Under the pieces are notes generated by a model. It worked only from the letters and a program-made list of their open reading frames with translations. It did no database searches and was not told the origin of the DNA. This document shows positions 9,919-18,480 of a stretch of 64,000 nt of DNA, piece after piece (position 1 is the first letter of the stretch; every line of letters begins with the position of its first letter). The stretch comes from Psychroflexus sediminis (GTDB lineage Bacteria > Bacteroidota > Bacteroidia > Flavobacteriales > Flavobacteriaceae), in contig NZ_FNCW01000003.1 of NCBI RefSeq assembly GCF_900099815.1, positions 62,001 to 126,000 on the forward strand. Direction: 5' to 3'. Made by a program: the position numbers and the translations under genes.

Positions 9919-10646
9919 TCTGAAGTAGACTTTAGGTGAATACGGGTAAGTGCGAGAAAGAAAACGGTGATGCTCAAGAAATAAATCAGGTTTCTACTGT
10001 CCAGAATACCTCTGGTGATACTGTTATAATGATAACTCAATCCAAAATAATCCAACGTATAAAGTTCAGAATCACCAATAGAAATCGAACTTAAGCCATT
10101 AAATCCAAAATATAAAAACAGACTGATGACGGTTCCTGAAATAAAAGCTACAATCTGATTAGGACTCAAAGAAGAGGCGAAAATTCCAATGGAAGTAAAA
10201 CAGGATATGAATAAAACGACTCCCAGATAGGAACTAAAGATCACCCCGTAGTCCACAGCAACACCTGCTGCAGCCAGTTCAGTTAAACTTATTAAATAAA
10301 ATAAGGTGGGCAGGACGGCAATCAGGCTCAAGGCCAGGCAGCCCAGAAATTTCCCCAAAATCAATTGATTAAGGCTCAAAGGTTTGGTTAGCAAAAGTTC
10401 CAGGGTACCTTGTTTCTTTTCTTCTGAAAAGCTTCGCATACAGATCGCAGGAATCAAAAAGGCAAACACCCGGGGCAGGGCTTCAAAAAAAGGAATGAGA
10501 TTGACGTAACCTGAATTGAAAATATTGAACTCGCCTGGAATAATCCAGATTAAGCTGCCTATAGAAATCAAAAAGAGTCCTACGACAATAAAACCAACGG
10601 GAGTTGAAAAAAAGCTATTGAATTCTTTAGTGAATATCGCTAACAT
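9915..10646 (-). CDS. gldF: Gliding-motility ABC transporter permease GldF
   Basis: ABC-2 type permease of 243 residues with six predicted membrane helices. The cytoplasmic segment SFSEEKKQGTLELLLTKPL is the typical motif of this permease class. It partners GldG downstream and a GldA encoded elsewhere. It starts 1 bp after the stop of the preceding monooxygenase-fold gene and overlaps gldG by 4 nt, placing it in a four-gene unit. Confidence 0.93.
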   Translation of the reverse strand: MLAIFTKEFNSFFSTPVGFIVVGLFLISIGSLIWIIPGEFNIFNSGYVNLIPFFEALPRVFAFLIPAICMRSFSEEKKQGTLELLLTKPLSLNQLILGKFLGCLALSLIAVLPTLFYLISLTELAAAGVAVDYGVIFSSYLGVVLFISCFTSIGIFASSLSPNQIVAFISGTVISLFLYFGFNGLSSISIGDSELYTLDYFGLSYHYNSITRGILDSRNLIYFLSITVFFLALTRIHLKSTSE

Positions 10647-10647
10647 A

Positions 10648-10944
10648 CTATTTTAATTCAATGCGTTTATCCAAACTCCAGGCTTCAGCTTTTTGAGAAA
10701 AGCCAGCTCTGGTAGCCTTCCAGACTTCAGCAAATAAAGCGGAGTGTCTATATGCGTTCAAATGCGATTCGGATTGCCAGTAACTGTAAGTGAAAAACAA
10801 GGACCTGTCCTTCTGATCTTGATAAAGCTCCAGGCGTTGACAGCCCTCAAAATGGCGAATTTTTTCTTTATTTTTTTGAAATAAATGCAGAAAGCCTTCT
10901 ACAGCTTCGGGTTCAAATTTCATTTTTACGATCCTTATAAGCAT
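10648..10944 (-). CDS. Antibiotic biosynthesis monooxygenase-fold (ABM) protein
   Basis: A 98-residue ferredoxin-like alpha+beta protein. The pattern of strand MLIRIVKMKF, helix, FEGCQRLELYQD, FFTYSYWQSESHLNAYRHS is that of the ABM/DUF4188 dimeric barrel, which includes quinol monooxygenases and many proteins of unknown role. No cofactor site can be assigned. It has 1-bp gaps to both neighbours, so it is co-transcribed with the SAM-cleaving enzyme upstream and gldFG downstream. Confidence 0.78.
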   Translation of the reverse strand: MLIRIVKMKFEPEAVEGFLHLFQKNKEKIRHFEGCQRLELYQDQKDRSLFFTYSYWQSESHLNAYRHSALFAEVWKATRAGFSQKAEAWSLDKRIELK

Positions 10945-10945
10945 T

Positions 10946-11776
10946 CTATAAAAATTTAACGGTGAGTGTATCCAAATATTTTAAGCCGAAAAGACTAGAA
11001 GCACATCCAACACTTAAGGGATTACTTTTATAAATGGCAAGTTCCAGAAAATCCGACGAATTGAACAGAGCAATTTTTTTTCCTTCCATCTCTCTGTTTT
11101 CCTTTGGCACATTGAAGTTAATCGCTTCAGAATAATTGGAATACACATTTTTAAATTGAGTAGACCTGGCAGAAATAAGCACCTGTCTCCCTTTGGCTAC
11201 AGACTTAAAAAGTCTTTTGCTGATATTGGAAACCACATTCCCAAAATTATCGATATAAATGATATGACCAATAATCTGGTCTTCTAGTTGATTTACAATG
11301 GGCTTGACGTGAGTGAGCTCATTCATATGAGTCATGGTCCTGCCGATAACGTCCAGGTCTCCCCCTCTGCAGATGTGAGCGGCTACACTTATAAACACAT
11401 CGAGAATTTTAGACTTTCTTTCAAAATTATCGTGAATGTTGATTTCTACAATTTTATCTGGTTTTATTTCAGAAGAAATTAGTGAAAGAATTCCATTGTC
11501 GGCACAAATAAAGTAATGACCATCGAGAAAAATAGCTAGATGTTTATTTTCTGGAGTCAATTCAGAATCCACTCCTATGATATGAATCGAATTTTTAGGG
11601 AAATTATGATAAGCATTTTTGATGATATAAGCAGCTTCCGTGTAATTGAAGGGTGAAATTTCGTGAGAAATATCTTCGATGTGGACCTGTTCTAGCTCAC
11701 AAAGCAAGGCGCCCTTAACAGCCGCCACAGAGTGATCTTTGAGTCCGAAATCTGTAGTAAGAGTAATGATGGGCAT
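10946..11776 (-). CDS. SAM hydroxide adenosyltransferase (DUF62)
   Basis: Hydrolyses S-adenosylmethionine to adenosine and methionine; related to fluorinases and chlorinases. The 276-residue protein starts with LTTDFGLKDHSVAAVKG, the DUF62 signature, and contains the conserved GVDSEL and NFGNVVSN segments. It lacks a halogenase-like context, so the hydroxide form is far more likely. It is the first gene of the unit ending with gldG. Confidence 0.88.
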   Translation of the reverse strand: MPIITLTTDFGLKDHSVAAVKGALLCELEQVHIEDISHEISPFNYTEAAYIIKNAYHNFPKNSIHIIGVDSELTPENKHLAIFLDGHYFICADNGILSLISSEIKPDKIVEINIHDNFERKSKILDVFISVAAHICRGGDLDVIGRTMTHMNELTHVKPIVNQLEDQIIGHIIYIDNFGNVVSNISKRLFKSVAKGRQVLISARSTQFKNVYSNYSEAINFNVPKENREMEGKKIALFNSSDFLELAIYKSNPLSVGCASSLFGLKYLDTLTVKFL

Positions 11777-11824
11777 TTAATAGATAGTTAATAATTGGAA
11801 GCTAAATTTCGTCAAAAAAAAACG

Positions 11825-11832
11825 TAAATTTG
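11825..11832 (+). promoter_or_regulatory. -7 box for phoH-purC
   Basis: TAAATTTG matches TAnnTTTG exactly. It overlaps a TTG codon (11830) that would otherwise look like the phoH start, and so rules that start out. A TTG lies 27 bp upstream, too far for a normal -33 element. Confidence 0.6.
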
Positions 11833-11871
11833 CTATGCGAATTTATTATTTTTAACCAAAAATCGGCGCTT

Positions 11872-12825
11872 TTGAATGAACTTATTTTAGAACTCTCAGA
11901 AATCAACCCAAGAGAATTTTTTGGACACAACAATGTAAATATTGAACTTGTTAAGAAATACTACCCCCAGCTTAAGCTTGTAGCGAGAGGAAATAAGATA
12001 AAAGTCTTTGGCGATGAAGAGCGTCTTGAAGAATTTGAGCAGCGTTTCCAGATGCTGACAGATCATTTTACTAAATTCAACTCCTTAGATGAAAATGCGA
12101 TAGAGAGAATTTTAACCAGCCAGTCCAAAGCAGATTATGATGCCCCCATTTCTTCAGGAGATGTTTTAGTGCATGGTGTAGGAGGCAGGCTCATCAAAGC
12201 TCAAACAGCCAATCAGCGAAAACTGGTCGAACAGATGAATACCAACGATATGGTGTTTGCTATTGGTCCTGCTGGTACTGGAAAAACCTATACTGGAGTG
12301 GCTTTAGCCGTGCAGGCTCTGAAAAATAAACAAGTCCGTAGAATCATTCTTACCCGTCCTGCTGTAGAAGCTGGAGAAAATTTAGGATTTTTACCTGGTG
12401 ACCTCAGGGAAAAACTGGATCCTTACATGCAGCCGCTCTATGATGCTTTAAGAGATATGATCGCACCAGAAAAATTGGAGAGCTATATCGAAAAAGGAAC
12501 TATTCAGATTGCTCCACTGGCTTTTATGCGAGGAAGAACCTTAGATAATGCCTTTGTGATTCTGGATGAAGCCCAAAACACCACTCATCCCCAGATGAAA
12601 ATGTTTCTCACGAGGATGGGTAAAAATGCCAAATTCATGATTACAGGAGATCCGGGTCAGGTAGATTTGCCAAAACGCGCCATTTCTGGCCTTAAAGAAG
12701 CGCTGCTGGTGTTGAAGGATATCAAAGGAATTGGCATGATTTACCTGGATGATAAAGATGTGATTCGCCACCGACTCGTCAAAAAAGTAATTTCAGCTTA
12801 TAAAGCTATAGAAAATCAGGATTAA
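11872..12825 (+). CDS. phoH: PhoH family ATPase
   Basis: P-loop NTPase related to helicase domains, with a probable role in RNA metabolism (YbeZ-type, often with YbeY). It has an N-terminal KH-like part (about 1-75), Walker A GPAGTGKTYTG near residue 138 and Walker B FVILDEAQN near 230. The frame remains open to TTG 11830, but that codon lies inside the -7 box. TTG 11872 gives 317 residues starting NELILELSEINPREFFG, which matches family N termini. purC follows after 3 bp. Confidence 0.9.
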   Translation: MNELILELSEINPREFFGHNNVNIELVKKYYPQLKLVARGNKIKVFGDEERLEEFEQRFQMLTDHFTKFNSLDENAIERILTSQSKADYDAPISSGDVLVHGVGGRLIKAQTANQRKLVEQMNTNDMVFAIGPAGTGKTYTGVALAVQALKNKQVRRIILTRPAVEAGENLGFLPGDLREKLDPYMQPLYDALRDMIAPEKLESYIEKGTIQIAPLAFMRGRTLDNAFVILDEAQNTTHPQMKMFLTRMGKNAKFMITGDPGQVDLPKRAISGLKEALLVLKDIKGIGMIYLDDKDVIRHRLVKKVISAYKAIENQD

Positions 12826-12828
12826 ACT

Positions 12829-13779
12829 ATGAGTGCTACACTTTTATCAACTCAGTTTCAACTTCCCGATCAAATCGATTTTTATAAAGGGAAAGTCAGA
12901 GAGGTCTATACATTGGCTCAAAATAAAATAGTGATTGTTGCGACAGATCGACTCAGTGCTTTCGATGTGGTCCTGCCACAAGGCATCCCTTATAAGGGTC
13001 AGATTTTAAATGAAATTGCTTCCGAAATGCTTCAAGCAACCCAGGACCTTGTTCCCAACTGGCTGGAAGCAGTTCCAGATCCTAATGTAAGTGCAGGGGT
13101 GAAGTGCCAGCCTTTCAAAGTTGAAATGGTAGTTAGAAATTATTTGGTTGGTCATGCTGCCAGGGAATATTTTGCTGGTAAACGCGAACTTTGTGGTGTA
13201 GAATTTGAAGAAGGCTTAAAGCTGAACGCTAAGTTTGATGCCCCAATTATCACCCCGACAACCAAAGCAGAGCAAGGCGAACATGATCAAGATATTTCCA
13301 GAGAAGAAATTCTCGATCAGGGGATTGTAAGTCAGGCCGATTACGAGGTTTTAGAGGATTATGCGCTCAAATTATTTCACAGAGGAACGGAACTCGCTGA
13401 TAAAAGAGGTTTGCTGTTGGTGGACACCAAATATGAATTTGGTAAAACTCCCGAGGGTAAAATTGTAGTTATTGATGAAATTCATACCCCGGATTCTTCA
13501 CGCTATTTCTATAAAGAAGGCTATGAGGAGCGACAGGCTAAAGGTGAAAAGCAAAAGCAATTGTCCAAGGAATTTGTCAGAGAATGGCTAATGGAAAACG
13601 GTTTCCAGGGAAAAGAAGGACAGGAAATTCCTGAGCTTACACCAGAAGTGGTCAATTCCATAAGCGAAAGATATATCGAGCTTTACGAGAAAATCACCGG
13701 AAAACGCTTTCAAAAGGCAGATGTGAATTCCATGGAAACCCGAATTTTGAGCAATATTGAAGACTATTTGAAGTCCTAA
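12829..13779 (+). CDS. purC: SAICAR synthase
   Basis: Phosphoribosylaminoimidazole-succinocarboxamide synthase, joining CAIR and aspartate with ATP in purine synthesis. It has GKVREVYTL near residue 20, [13 protein letters not shown], the conserved [12 protein letters not shown] region and the C-terminal [13 protein letters not shown]. At 316 residues it is of the longer class seen in Bacteroidetes and eukaryotes. It follows phoH by 3 bp. Its stop shares the tetranucleotide CTAA with the convergent DUF4174 gene. Confidence 0.96.
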   Translation: MSATLLSTQFQLPDQIDFYKGKVREVYTLAQNKIVIVATDRLSAFDVVLPQGIPYKGQILNEIASEMLQATQDLVPNWLEAVPDPNVSAGVKCQPFKVEMVVRNYLVGHAAREYFAGKRELCGVEFEEGLKLNAKFDAPIITPTTKAEQGEHDQDISREEILDQGIVSQADYEVLEDYALKLFHRGTELADKRGLLLVDTKYEFGKTPEGKIVVIDEIHTPDSSRYFYKEGYEERQAKGEKQKQLSKEFVREWLMENGFQGKEGQEIPELTPEVVNSISERYIELYEKITGKRFQKADVNSMETRILSNIEDYLKS

Positions 13780-14177
13780 TTTCTTTTCATTTCGGCTCTT
13801 CGCATCGGCATGCTATCTACAATTTCAAAAACTTGCTGAGGCTGTACCGGAATTCTAAAAGTTTGTTTTATGGTTTTGTCCAAACCGATTAAATACAGCT
13901 GAGGAGCAGAGGCAGCCTTAAAATCCGGCTTGTTTTTTTCAATAAAGGCTTCGCTTTTTTCACTTGAATTAAAAATTGCTTTTACATCTCCGTCTATTAG
14001 TGTAAAAATAGCTAGCTTTCTTTCTTCTAGTTCTTCGGTGTCTTCCTTTAAAGTATCGATTTGCTGTTTTACTTCTGCCGTAAATTCTGAACTGCTAATA
14101 ACAATAATGCGCCTGTCGTTAAATCCCTGTGGTATATTCATAAGACTGATAAAAAATATTAATATAAGTGTTTTCAT
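13776..14177 (-). CDS. DUF4174 domain protein, probably exported
   Basis: A 133-residue protein with a hydrophobic N terminus ([18 protein letters not shown]), probably a signal peptide, and a compact domain beginning [11 protein letters not shown]. The pattern of strand, helix, [12 protein letters not shown] matches DUF4174, which looks like a thioredoxin-fold variant without the CxxC. It follows the ECF sigma gene by 2 bp, so it may be its target or regulator; this is inference only. Its function is unknown. Confidence 0.75.
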   Translation of the reverse strand: MKTLILIFFISLMNIPQGFNDRRIIVISSSEFTAEVKQQIDTLKEDTEELEERKLAIFTLIDGDVKAIFNSSEKSEAFIEKNKPDFKAASAPQLYLIGLDKTIKQTFRIPVQPQQVFEIVDSMPMRRAEMKRN

Positions 14178-14179
14178 GA

Positions 14180-14734
14180 TTATTTTTGCTTCTGATTGAT
14201 AATTTCAGCAAGGAGTTTTTTGGCTCTAAGCAGCCTGACTTTTACATTTGTTAAGGGTTGTTCTGTGCGAATAGCAATTTCTTTATAACTCATTTCTTTG
14301 AAGAATCTCAATTCAATGACTTCTCTGTAATGGGGTTGCAATTCCTTGATTTGTCTTAACAGGTTGCTTAGATTTTGCTCATTAATGATTTTATCTTCGA
14401 CGGTTGGTTCAATATCTGCAATCTGAGAAACTCCTTTCGAATCAATTTCTGAAGTTTTCAGCTTTTGTTTTCGTGTAAGGTCGATATGAATATTTTTAGA
14501 TATTGTTATTAACCAGGTTTTAAATTTAAAAGTCTCTTCGTAAGTTTCAATTCTATCGAAAGCTCTGGCAAACGTCTGTACAGTAACTTCTTCAGCCTCA
14601 TAAGCATCCTTAGTGCGTTTTAATTGAAACTTGTAAACATCCTCCCAAAAATAATTCAGTAAAATCCTGAAAGCCTTTTGATCAGACTGTTTTGCCCTAA
14701 AAATGAGTTCGTCTATGTTTGGTTTCACTGCCAC
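14180..14734 (-). CDS. ECF-type RNA polymerase sigma factor
   Basis: A 184-residue sigma-70 family protein with region 2 (about 20-90, including DAYEAEEVTVQTFARAF and TWLITISKN) and region 4 (about 125-178, YREVIELRFFKEMSYKEIA). It lacks regions 1 and 3, as in ECF sigma factors. No anti-sigma factor is recognisable next to it, which is unusual. It overlaps the glycosyltransferase gene upstream by 10 nt and is followed by the DUF4174 gene, so it is co-transcribed with both. Confidence 0.9.
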   Translation of the reverse strand: MAVKPNIDELIFRAKQSDQKAFRILLNYFWEDVYKFQLKRTKDAYEAEEVTVQTFARAFDRIETYEETFKFKTWLITISKNIHIDLTRKQKLKTSEIDSKGVSQIADIEPTVEDKIINEQNLSNLLRQIKELQPHYREVIELRFFKEMSYKEIAIRTEQPLTNVKVRLLRAKKLLAEIINQKQK

Positions 14735-15825
14735 GATTTTTGTTTTTTGAATCTGCTATTGACACCAAGGCCAATTTGCAAGCATAGTAAACAGGCTTCT
14801 AAGATAGGCCATATAAATAAAACCGATTTTGAGACCTTCAAAGTCTTGCCATAATTTACGATGAGCAGGCTTTTGCAGATGACATAAATTACTAAAATAA
14901 CTGCTGCAATTTTTGAGAAATGGGTAAAAAGTAACAGCACACAAGTTAACCAAAACACAGCATGAGAAATATGATAAAGCCCCAGGAATAACTGGTTAGT
15001 TGGTTTGTAATAAGGCGCTGTTGAATAATGTCTGAGCTTTTGTTTCCACCAGGACCTCCAAGAAGTTTTTGGCTGACTTATCACGAAACTATCGGAACTA
15101 AGGCTCACTGTTATCGTAGATTTATCTGAAATCTGCTGTATTAATAAATCATCGTCTCCAGAAGTTAGATGTTTTTCATTTTCAAAATTTTCGCTGTCTA
15201 AAAAAAGGTTTTTAGTATACATCACATTTCGGCCTACACCCATATAAGCCTTATTATCTATGGCCTGAGATAAATATAAACCTGCTGTTTGCAAAGTTTC
15301 AAATTGTATGATGAAATTTAAAAATGAAGAATGCTGTAGATACGGAGAGTAACCAAGCACACAGGATGTTGATGGTGACAACTGAGCACACATGCTTGAA
15401 ATCCAGTTTTCGGAAACTGGTCGGCAGTCTGCATCTGTTAATAAAATCCTTTCGAAACTTGAAGCCAGTACGCCTGTTTTTAGGGCATCTCGCTTAGAGT
15501 TTGATGTGTTTTCCCAAGGTCGAATCAGCTTGAGATTAGCGAAGTTCTCCTGATATTTTTTGATGATTTCTGAAGTTAAATCCGTTGAAAAGTCATCAAC
15601 GATGATCACTTCAAACTCAAAATACTTTTGATTTAAAACGAATTTAAGGTTTTTTGAAAGGTTTTCTGCTTCATTTTTGGCACAGATAACTATGCTAACC
15701 GGGGTCTTGGTATTTTTATGCGGAGAGGGTGGGGATGTATGTTTTGAAAATAGACCGACAATCTTAAATTGCTGAATCAGAATATAAACAGTTGAAATCA
15801 AAAAAAGGAGAAGAATGATTTTCAA
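14725..15825 (-). CDS. Membrane-bound family 2 glycosyltransferase
   Basis: A 366-residue inner-membrane glycosyltransferase. An N-terminal helix (about 2-16) is followed by a GT-A domain with VSIVICAKNEAENL, the nucleotide-sugar site IIVDDFST, the DxD-like LLTDADCRP, the acceptor motif SGDDD and a QxxRW-like KQKLRHYS. Three C-terminal helices follow (about 275-345). This layout is that of processive or lipid-directed GT2 enzymes, but donor and acceptor cannot be told. It lies in an operon with a small membrane protein before it and an ECF sigma factor after it. Confidence 0.87.
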   Translation of the reverse strand: MKIILLLFLISTVYILIQQFKIVGLFSKHTSPPSPHKNTKTPVSIVICAKNEAENLSKNLKFVLNQKYFEFEVIIVDDFSTDLTSEIIKKYQENFANLKLIRPWENTSNSKRDALKTGVLASSFERILLTDADCRPVSENWISSMCAQLSPSTSCVLGYSPYLQHSSFLNFIIQFETLQTAGLYLSQAIDNKAYMGVGRNVMYTKNLFLDSENFENEKHLTSGDDDLLIQQISDKSTITVSLSSDSFVISQPKTSWRSWWKQKLRHYSTAPYYKPTNQLFLGLYHISHAVFWLTCVLLLFTHFSKIAAVILVIYVICKSLLIVNYGKTLKVSKSVLFIWPILEACLLCLQIGLGVNSRFKKQKSWQ

Positions 15826-15843
15826 CCATTTGAGTTTTAAGTG

Positions 15844-16050
15844 TTATTTGGTTTTATCCACACCGCTGCAGTCAGTCTGTTCATCCGGGGTTTTACCACA
15901 ATAACTGCAAGATTCACCACTTTTGTTTAAAAAGGGGCTTTGACTTGCACAGGTTCCAGCAAATTTCCCATCTTTTTTACCCCAAATTTTTATAGCTATA
16001 CCAGCGACAGCTAAACCTAAAAGCACGATAGTTATAAGTAATAATTTCAT
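15844..16050 (-). CDS. Small Cys-rich membrane-anchored protein
   Basis: A 68-residue protein with one N-terminal membrane helix (about 3-22), then a short tail with four Cys residues: one in GTCASQSP, two in SCSYCG and one in DCSGVD. The Cys spacing suggests a metal site or disulfides; the CxxC is close to redox or zinc motifs. I recall small flavobacterial proteins of this layout but cannot name a function. It lies 18 bp upstream of the glycosyltransferase. Confidence 0.7.
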   Translation of the reverse strand: MKLLLITIVLLGLAVAGIAIKIWGKKDGKFAGTCASQSPFLNKSGESCSYCGKTPDEQTDCSGVDKTK

Positions 16051-16135
16051 ACTGCAAATTTAATACATGTAGAACTAATCCAAACAAAATTGAGGTTTTA
16101 TCTTGTTTTTTTAACGTTAACTTGAAGAAATAGGT

Positions 16136-17149
16136 TTAAAACACATTGACTTCAGTTTCCAGAGCAATACCGAATTTATTTTTGACTTCTTTTTGAACAC
16201 GTTTTGCTACTTTTTCAATATCTTTTCCACTTGCAGTTCCATAATTCACCAGTACTAAAGCTTGTTTGGAATGAACACCCGCATCTCCTTTTCTGAAACC
16301 TTTCAAGCCCGCTTTTTCAATAAGCCAGCCCGCCGGTATTTTTACTGTATTTTCATCAATTTTAAAATTGGGAACCTCGGGAAACTCAATTTGAATTTGT
16401 TTTAAAATTGAATTCGGAACCACGGGATTTTTAAAAAAGCTTCCACTATTGCCAATTTCTTGCGGATTTGGTAGCTTTGATTGTCGTATTGCAATCACAG
16501 CATCAGATACTTCCTGAATGCTAGGTGAAGTAATGCCTTTGGCACTGAGTTCGGCCTGGATAGAACCATAATCTATATGCAGCTGATGATTATTCTTAGA
16601 CAATTTGAAAACCACACTGGTAATGATATACTGGTTCTTGAATTTAGATTTGAAGATTGAATCTCTATATCCGAATTGGCAATCTTCTGTATAAAATTTT
16701 TCTTTTGAAAGGGTTTGTCTATTGATGGTTTCACAATAGACCATGACATCTTTGAGTTCAACCCCGTAGGCGCCTATATTTTGAATTGGTGACGTCCCAA
16801 CATTTCCGGGAATAAGTGATAAATTTTCCAGCCCCCCAAAATTATGATCTAAACAGAAATTGACAAAATCATGCCAGTTTTCACCAGCACAGGCTTTTAT
16901 CAGAACATGCTCAGGTTGGTCATCCAACACTTCAATGCCTTTGAGATCAAGGTGAAGAACTGTTTTTTTAATGTTTTGGGTAAGAAGCATATTACTGCCT
17001 CCTCCCAAAACAAATAATTCTGAAGTATAAAAGCGTTTCAATATTTCTAAAAGCTCCTCTTCATTCTGGACAGAGATGAACTGATGTGCTTTCACATCTA
17101 TTCCAAAGGTATTGTAGGGCTTTAAAGAAATATCTTTTTCAAGCTTCAT
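16136..17149 (-). CDS. murB: UDP-N-acetylenolpyruvoylglucosamine reductase
   Basis: FAD enzyme that reduces the enolpyruvyl group to give UDP-MurNAc in peptidoglycan synthesis. It has the FAD-site segment LGGGSNMLL near residue 48, IPGNVGTSPIQNIGAYG, the catalytic Ser237 in SGSFFKNP, and the C-terminal Glu in ALETEV. At 337 residues with the extra middle region, it is the type I (E. coli) form. It starts directly at the aminotransferase stop, so the two genes form one unit. Confidence 0.95.
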   Translation of the reverse strand: MKLEKDISLKPYNTFGIDVKAHQFISVQNEEELLEILKRFYTSELFVLGGGSNMLLTQNIKKTVLHLDLKGIEVLDDQPEHVLIKACAGENWHDFVNFCLDHNFGGLENLSLIPGNVGTSPIQNIGAYGVELKDVMVYCETINRQTLSKEKFYTEDCQFGYRDSIFKSKFKNQYIITSVVFKLSKNNHQLHIDYGSIQAELSAKGITSPSIQEVSDAVIAIRQSKLPNPQEIGNSGSFFKNPVVPNSILKQIQIEFPEVPNFKIDENTVKIPAGWLIEKAGLKGFRKGDAGVHSKQALVLVNYGTASGKDIEKVAKRVQKEVKNKFGIALETEVNVF

Positions 17150-18343
17150 TTATCTATTATTATAAGCTTGCAATCCCATTTTTAAAATAGAAACTGCTTT
17201 CATTAAATTTTGTTTTTCCAAAACGTAGGCAATTCGTATTTGATTTAAACCCATACCTGGAGACGAATAGAAACCAGCCGCTGGAGCTACCATGACGGTT
17301 TCACCATTTACATCAAATTCTGATAACAGCCATTTTGCAAAATCCTCGGTATCTTCCACCGGTAGCTGGACAACGCAATAAAATGCACCCTTGGGTTTTG
17401 CAACTTCAACCCCATCTATAGCCTCCAAAGCTTCGATAAGTGTATCTCTTCGTTCTTTATATTCCTCATTCACTTCCAGGAAATAATCATCGGTGGTATC
17501 TAGAGCAGCTTCACTTGCAATTTGAGCAAAGGTAGGGGGGCTTAACCTGGCTTGAGCAAATTTGAGTGCTGTGGCCATCAATTCTTTGTTTTTGGAGACC
17601 ATGCAGCCTATGCGAGCACCGCACATGCTGTAGCGTTTAGAGACAGAATCTACCATAATGGCATGATCTTTTAACTCGGGTAAGCTCATTATTGAGTGGT
17701 GTTCTACACCATCATACACGAATTCCCTGTAAACTTCATCAGCTACGATGAATATATCATGTTTTAGGGCCAGGTCTGCTAATTTTTGAATTTCATCTTG
17801 AGTATACAAATACCCAGTTGGGTTACCTGGATTACAAATGATTATAGCCTTGGTTCTGTCTGTGATTTGAGCTTCAAATTCACTGATAGGAGGGAGGGCG
17901 AAATTATTCTCAAAATGAGATTCCACAGGTTTAACTGTGACGCCTGAAGCTACAGCAAAACCGTTATAGTTAGCATAAAAAGGCTCAGGAATGATGACTT
18001 CATCACCAGGGTCGGTAATACTGCCCATTGTGAATAAAAGTGCTTCAGAGCCGCCTGTAGTAACTATAAGATCTTCAGCCTTGACCTCAATTCCATTTTT
18101 TACATAATATTTGGCAAGTTTTGTTTTGTAAGAATCAAACCCGGAAGAGGGACTGTAAGACAAAATATCCAGATCACTGTTCTTAACAGCATCCAGAGCT
18201 ACTTTGGGCGTAGCAATGTCAGGTTGACCGATATTTAAAAAATATATTTTTTTTCCTTCTTCTATAGCTTTATCTGCAAACGGGGCCAATTTTCTAATTG
18301 GAGATTCAGGCATTTCGAGACCTTTAAAGGATAGTTTGGGCAT
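17150..18343 (-). CDS. Class I aminotransferase
   Basis: A PLP enzyme of 397 residues, fold type I. The Schiff-base Lys is residue 236 in SVSKRYSMCGARIG; NPGNPTGYLY and the C-terminal IRIAYV Arg segment are also present. It is closest to the aspartate/aromatic (AspC/AatA-like) group. Exact substrates cannot be told from sequence. It directly precedes murB with no gap. Confidence 0.9.
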   Translation of the reverse strand: MPKLSFKGLEMPESPIRKLAPFADKAIEEGKKIYFLNIGQPDIATPKVALDAVKNSDLDILSYSPSSGFDSYKTKLAKYYVKNGIEVKAEDLIVTTGGSEALLFTMGSITDPGDEVIIPEPFYANYNGFAVASGVTVKPVESHFENNFALPPISEFEAQITDRTKAIIICNPGNPTGYLYTQDEIQKLADLALKHDIFIVADEVYREFVYDGVEHHSIMSLPELKDHAIMVDSVSKRYSMCGARIGCMVSKNKELMATALKFAQARLSPPTFAQIASEAALDTTDDYFLEVNEEYKERRDTLIEALEAIDGVEVAKPKGAFYCVVQLPVEDTEDFAKWLLSEFDVNGETVMVAPAAGFYSSPGMGLNQIRIAYVLEKQNLMKAVSILKMGLQAYNNR

Positions 18344-18480
18344 AGTTTTATTTTTTTACAAATGTGGTGATTTTAAATAGTAACTGCAAGATTCCTAATG
18401 TTCAAAAGCATTTAAAAAAGCTTTAAAGACTTGCTAATTTTCCTTCTGAAGCAAGATTTAGACTTATCTTTATATTTTAT

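Noticed and set aside
11830-11871. Upstream extension of phoH to TTG 11830
   Set aside because: The codon is inside an exact -7 box and the added residues do not match the family's start.
14180-14734. Housekeeping sigma factor
   Set aside because: Only regions 2 and 4 are present in 184 residues, so it is ECF type.
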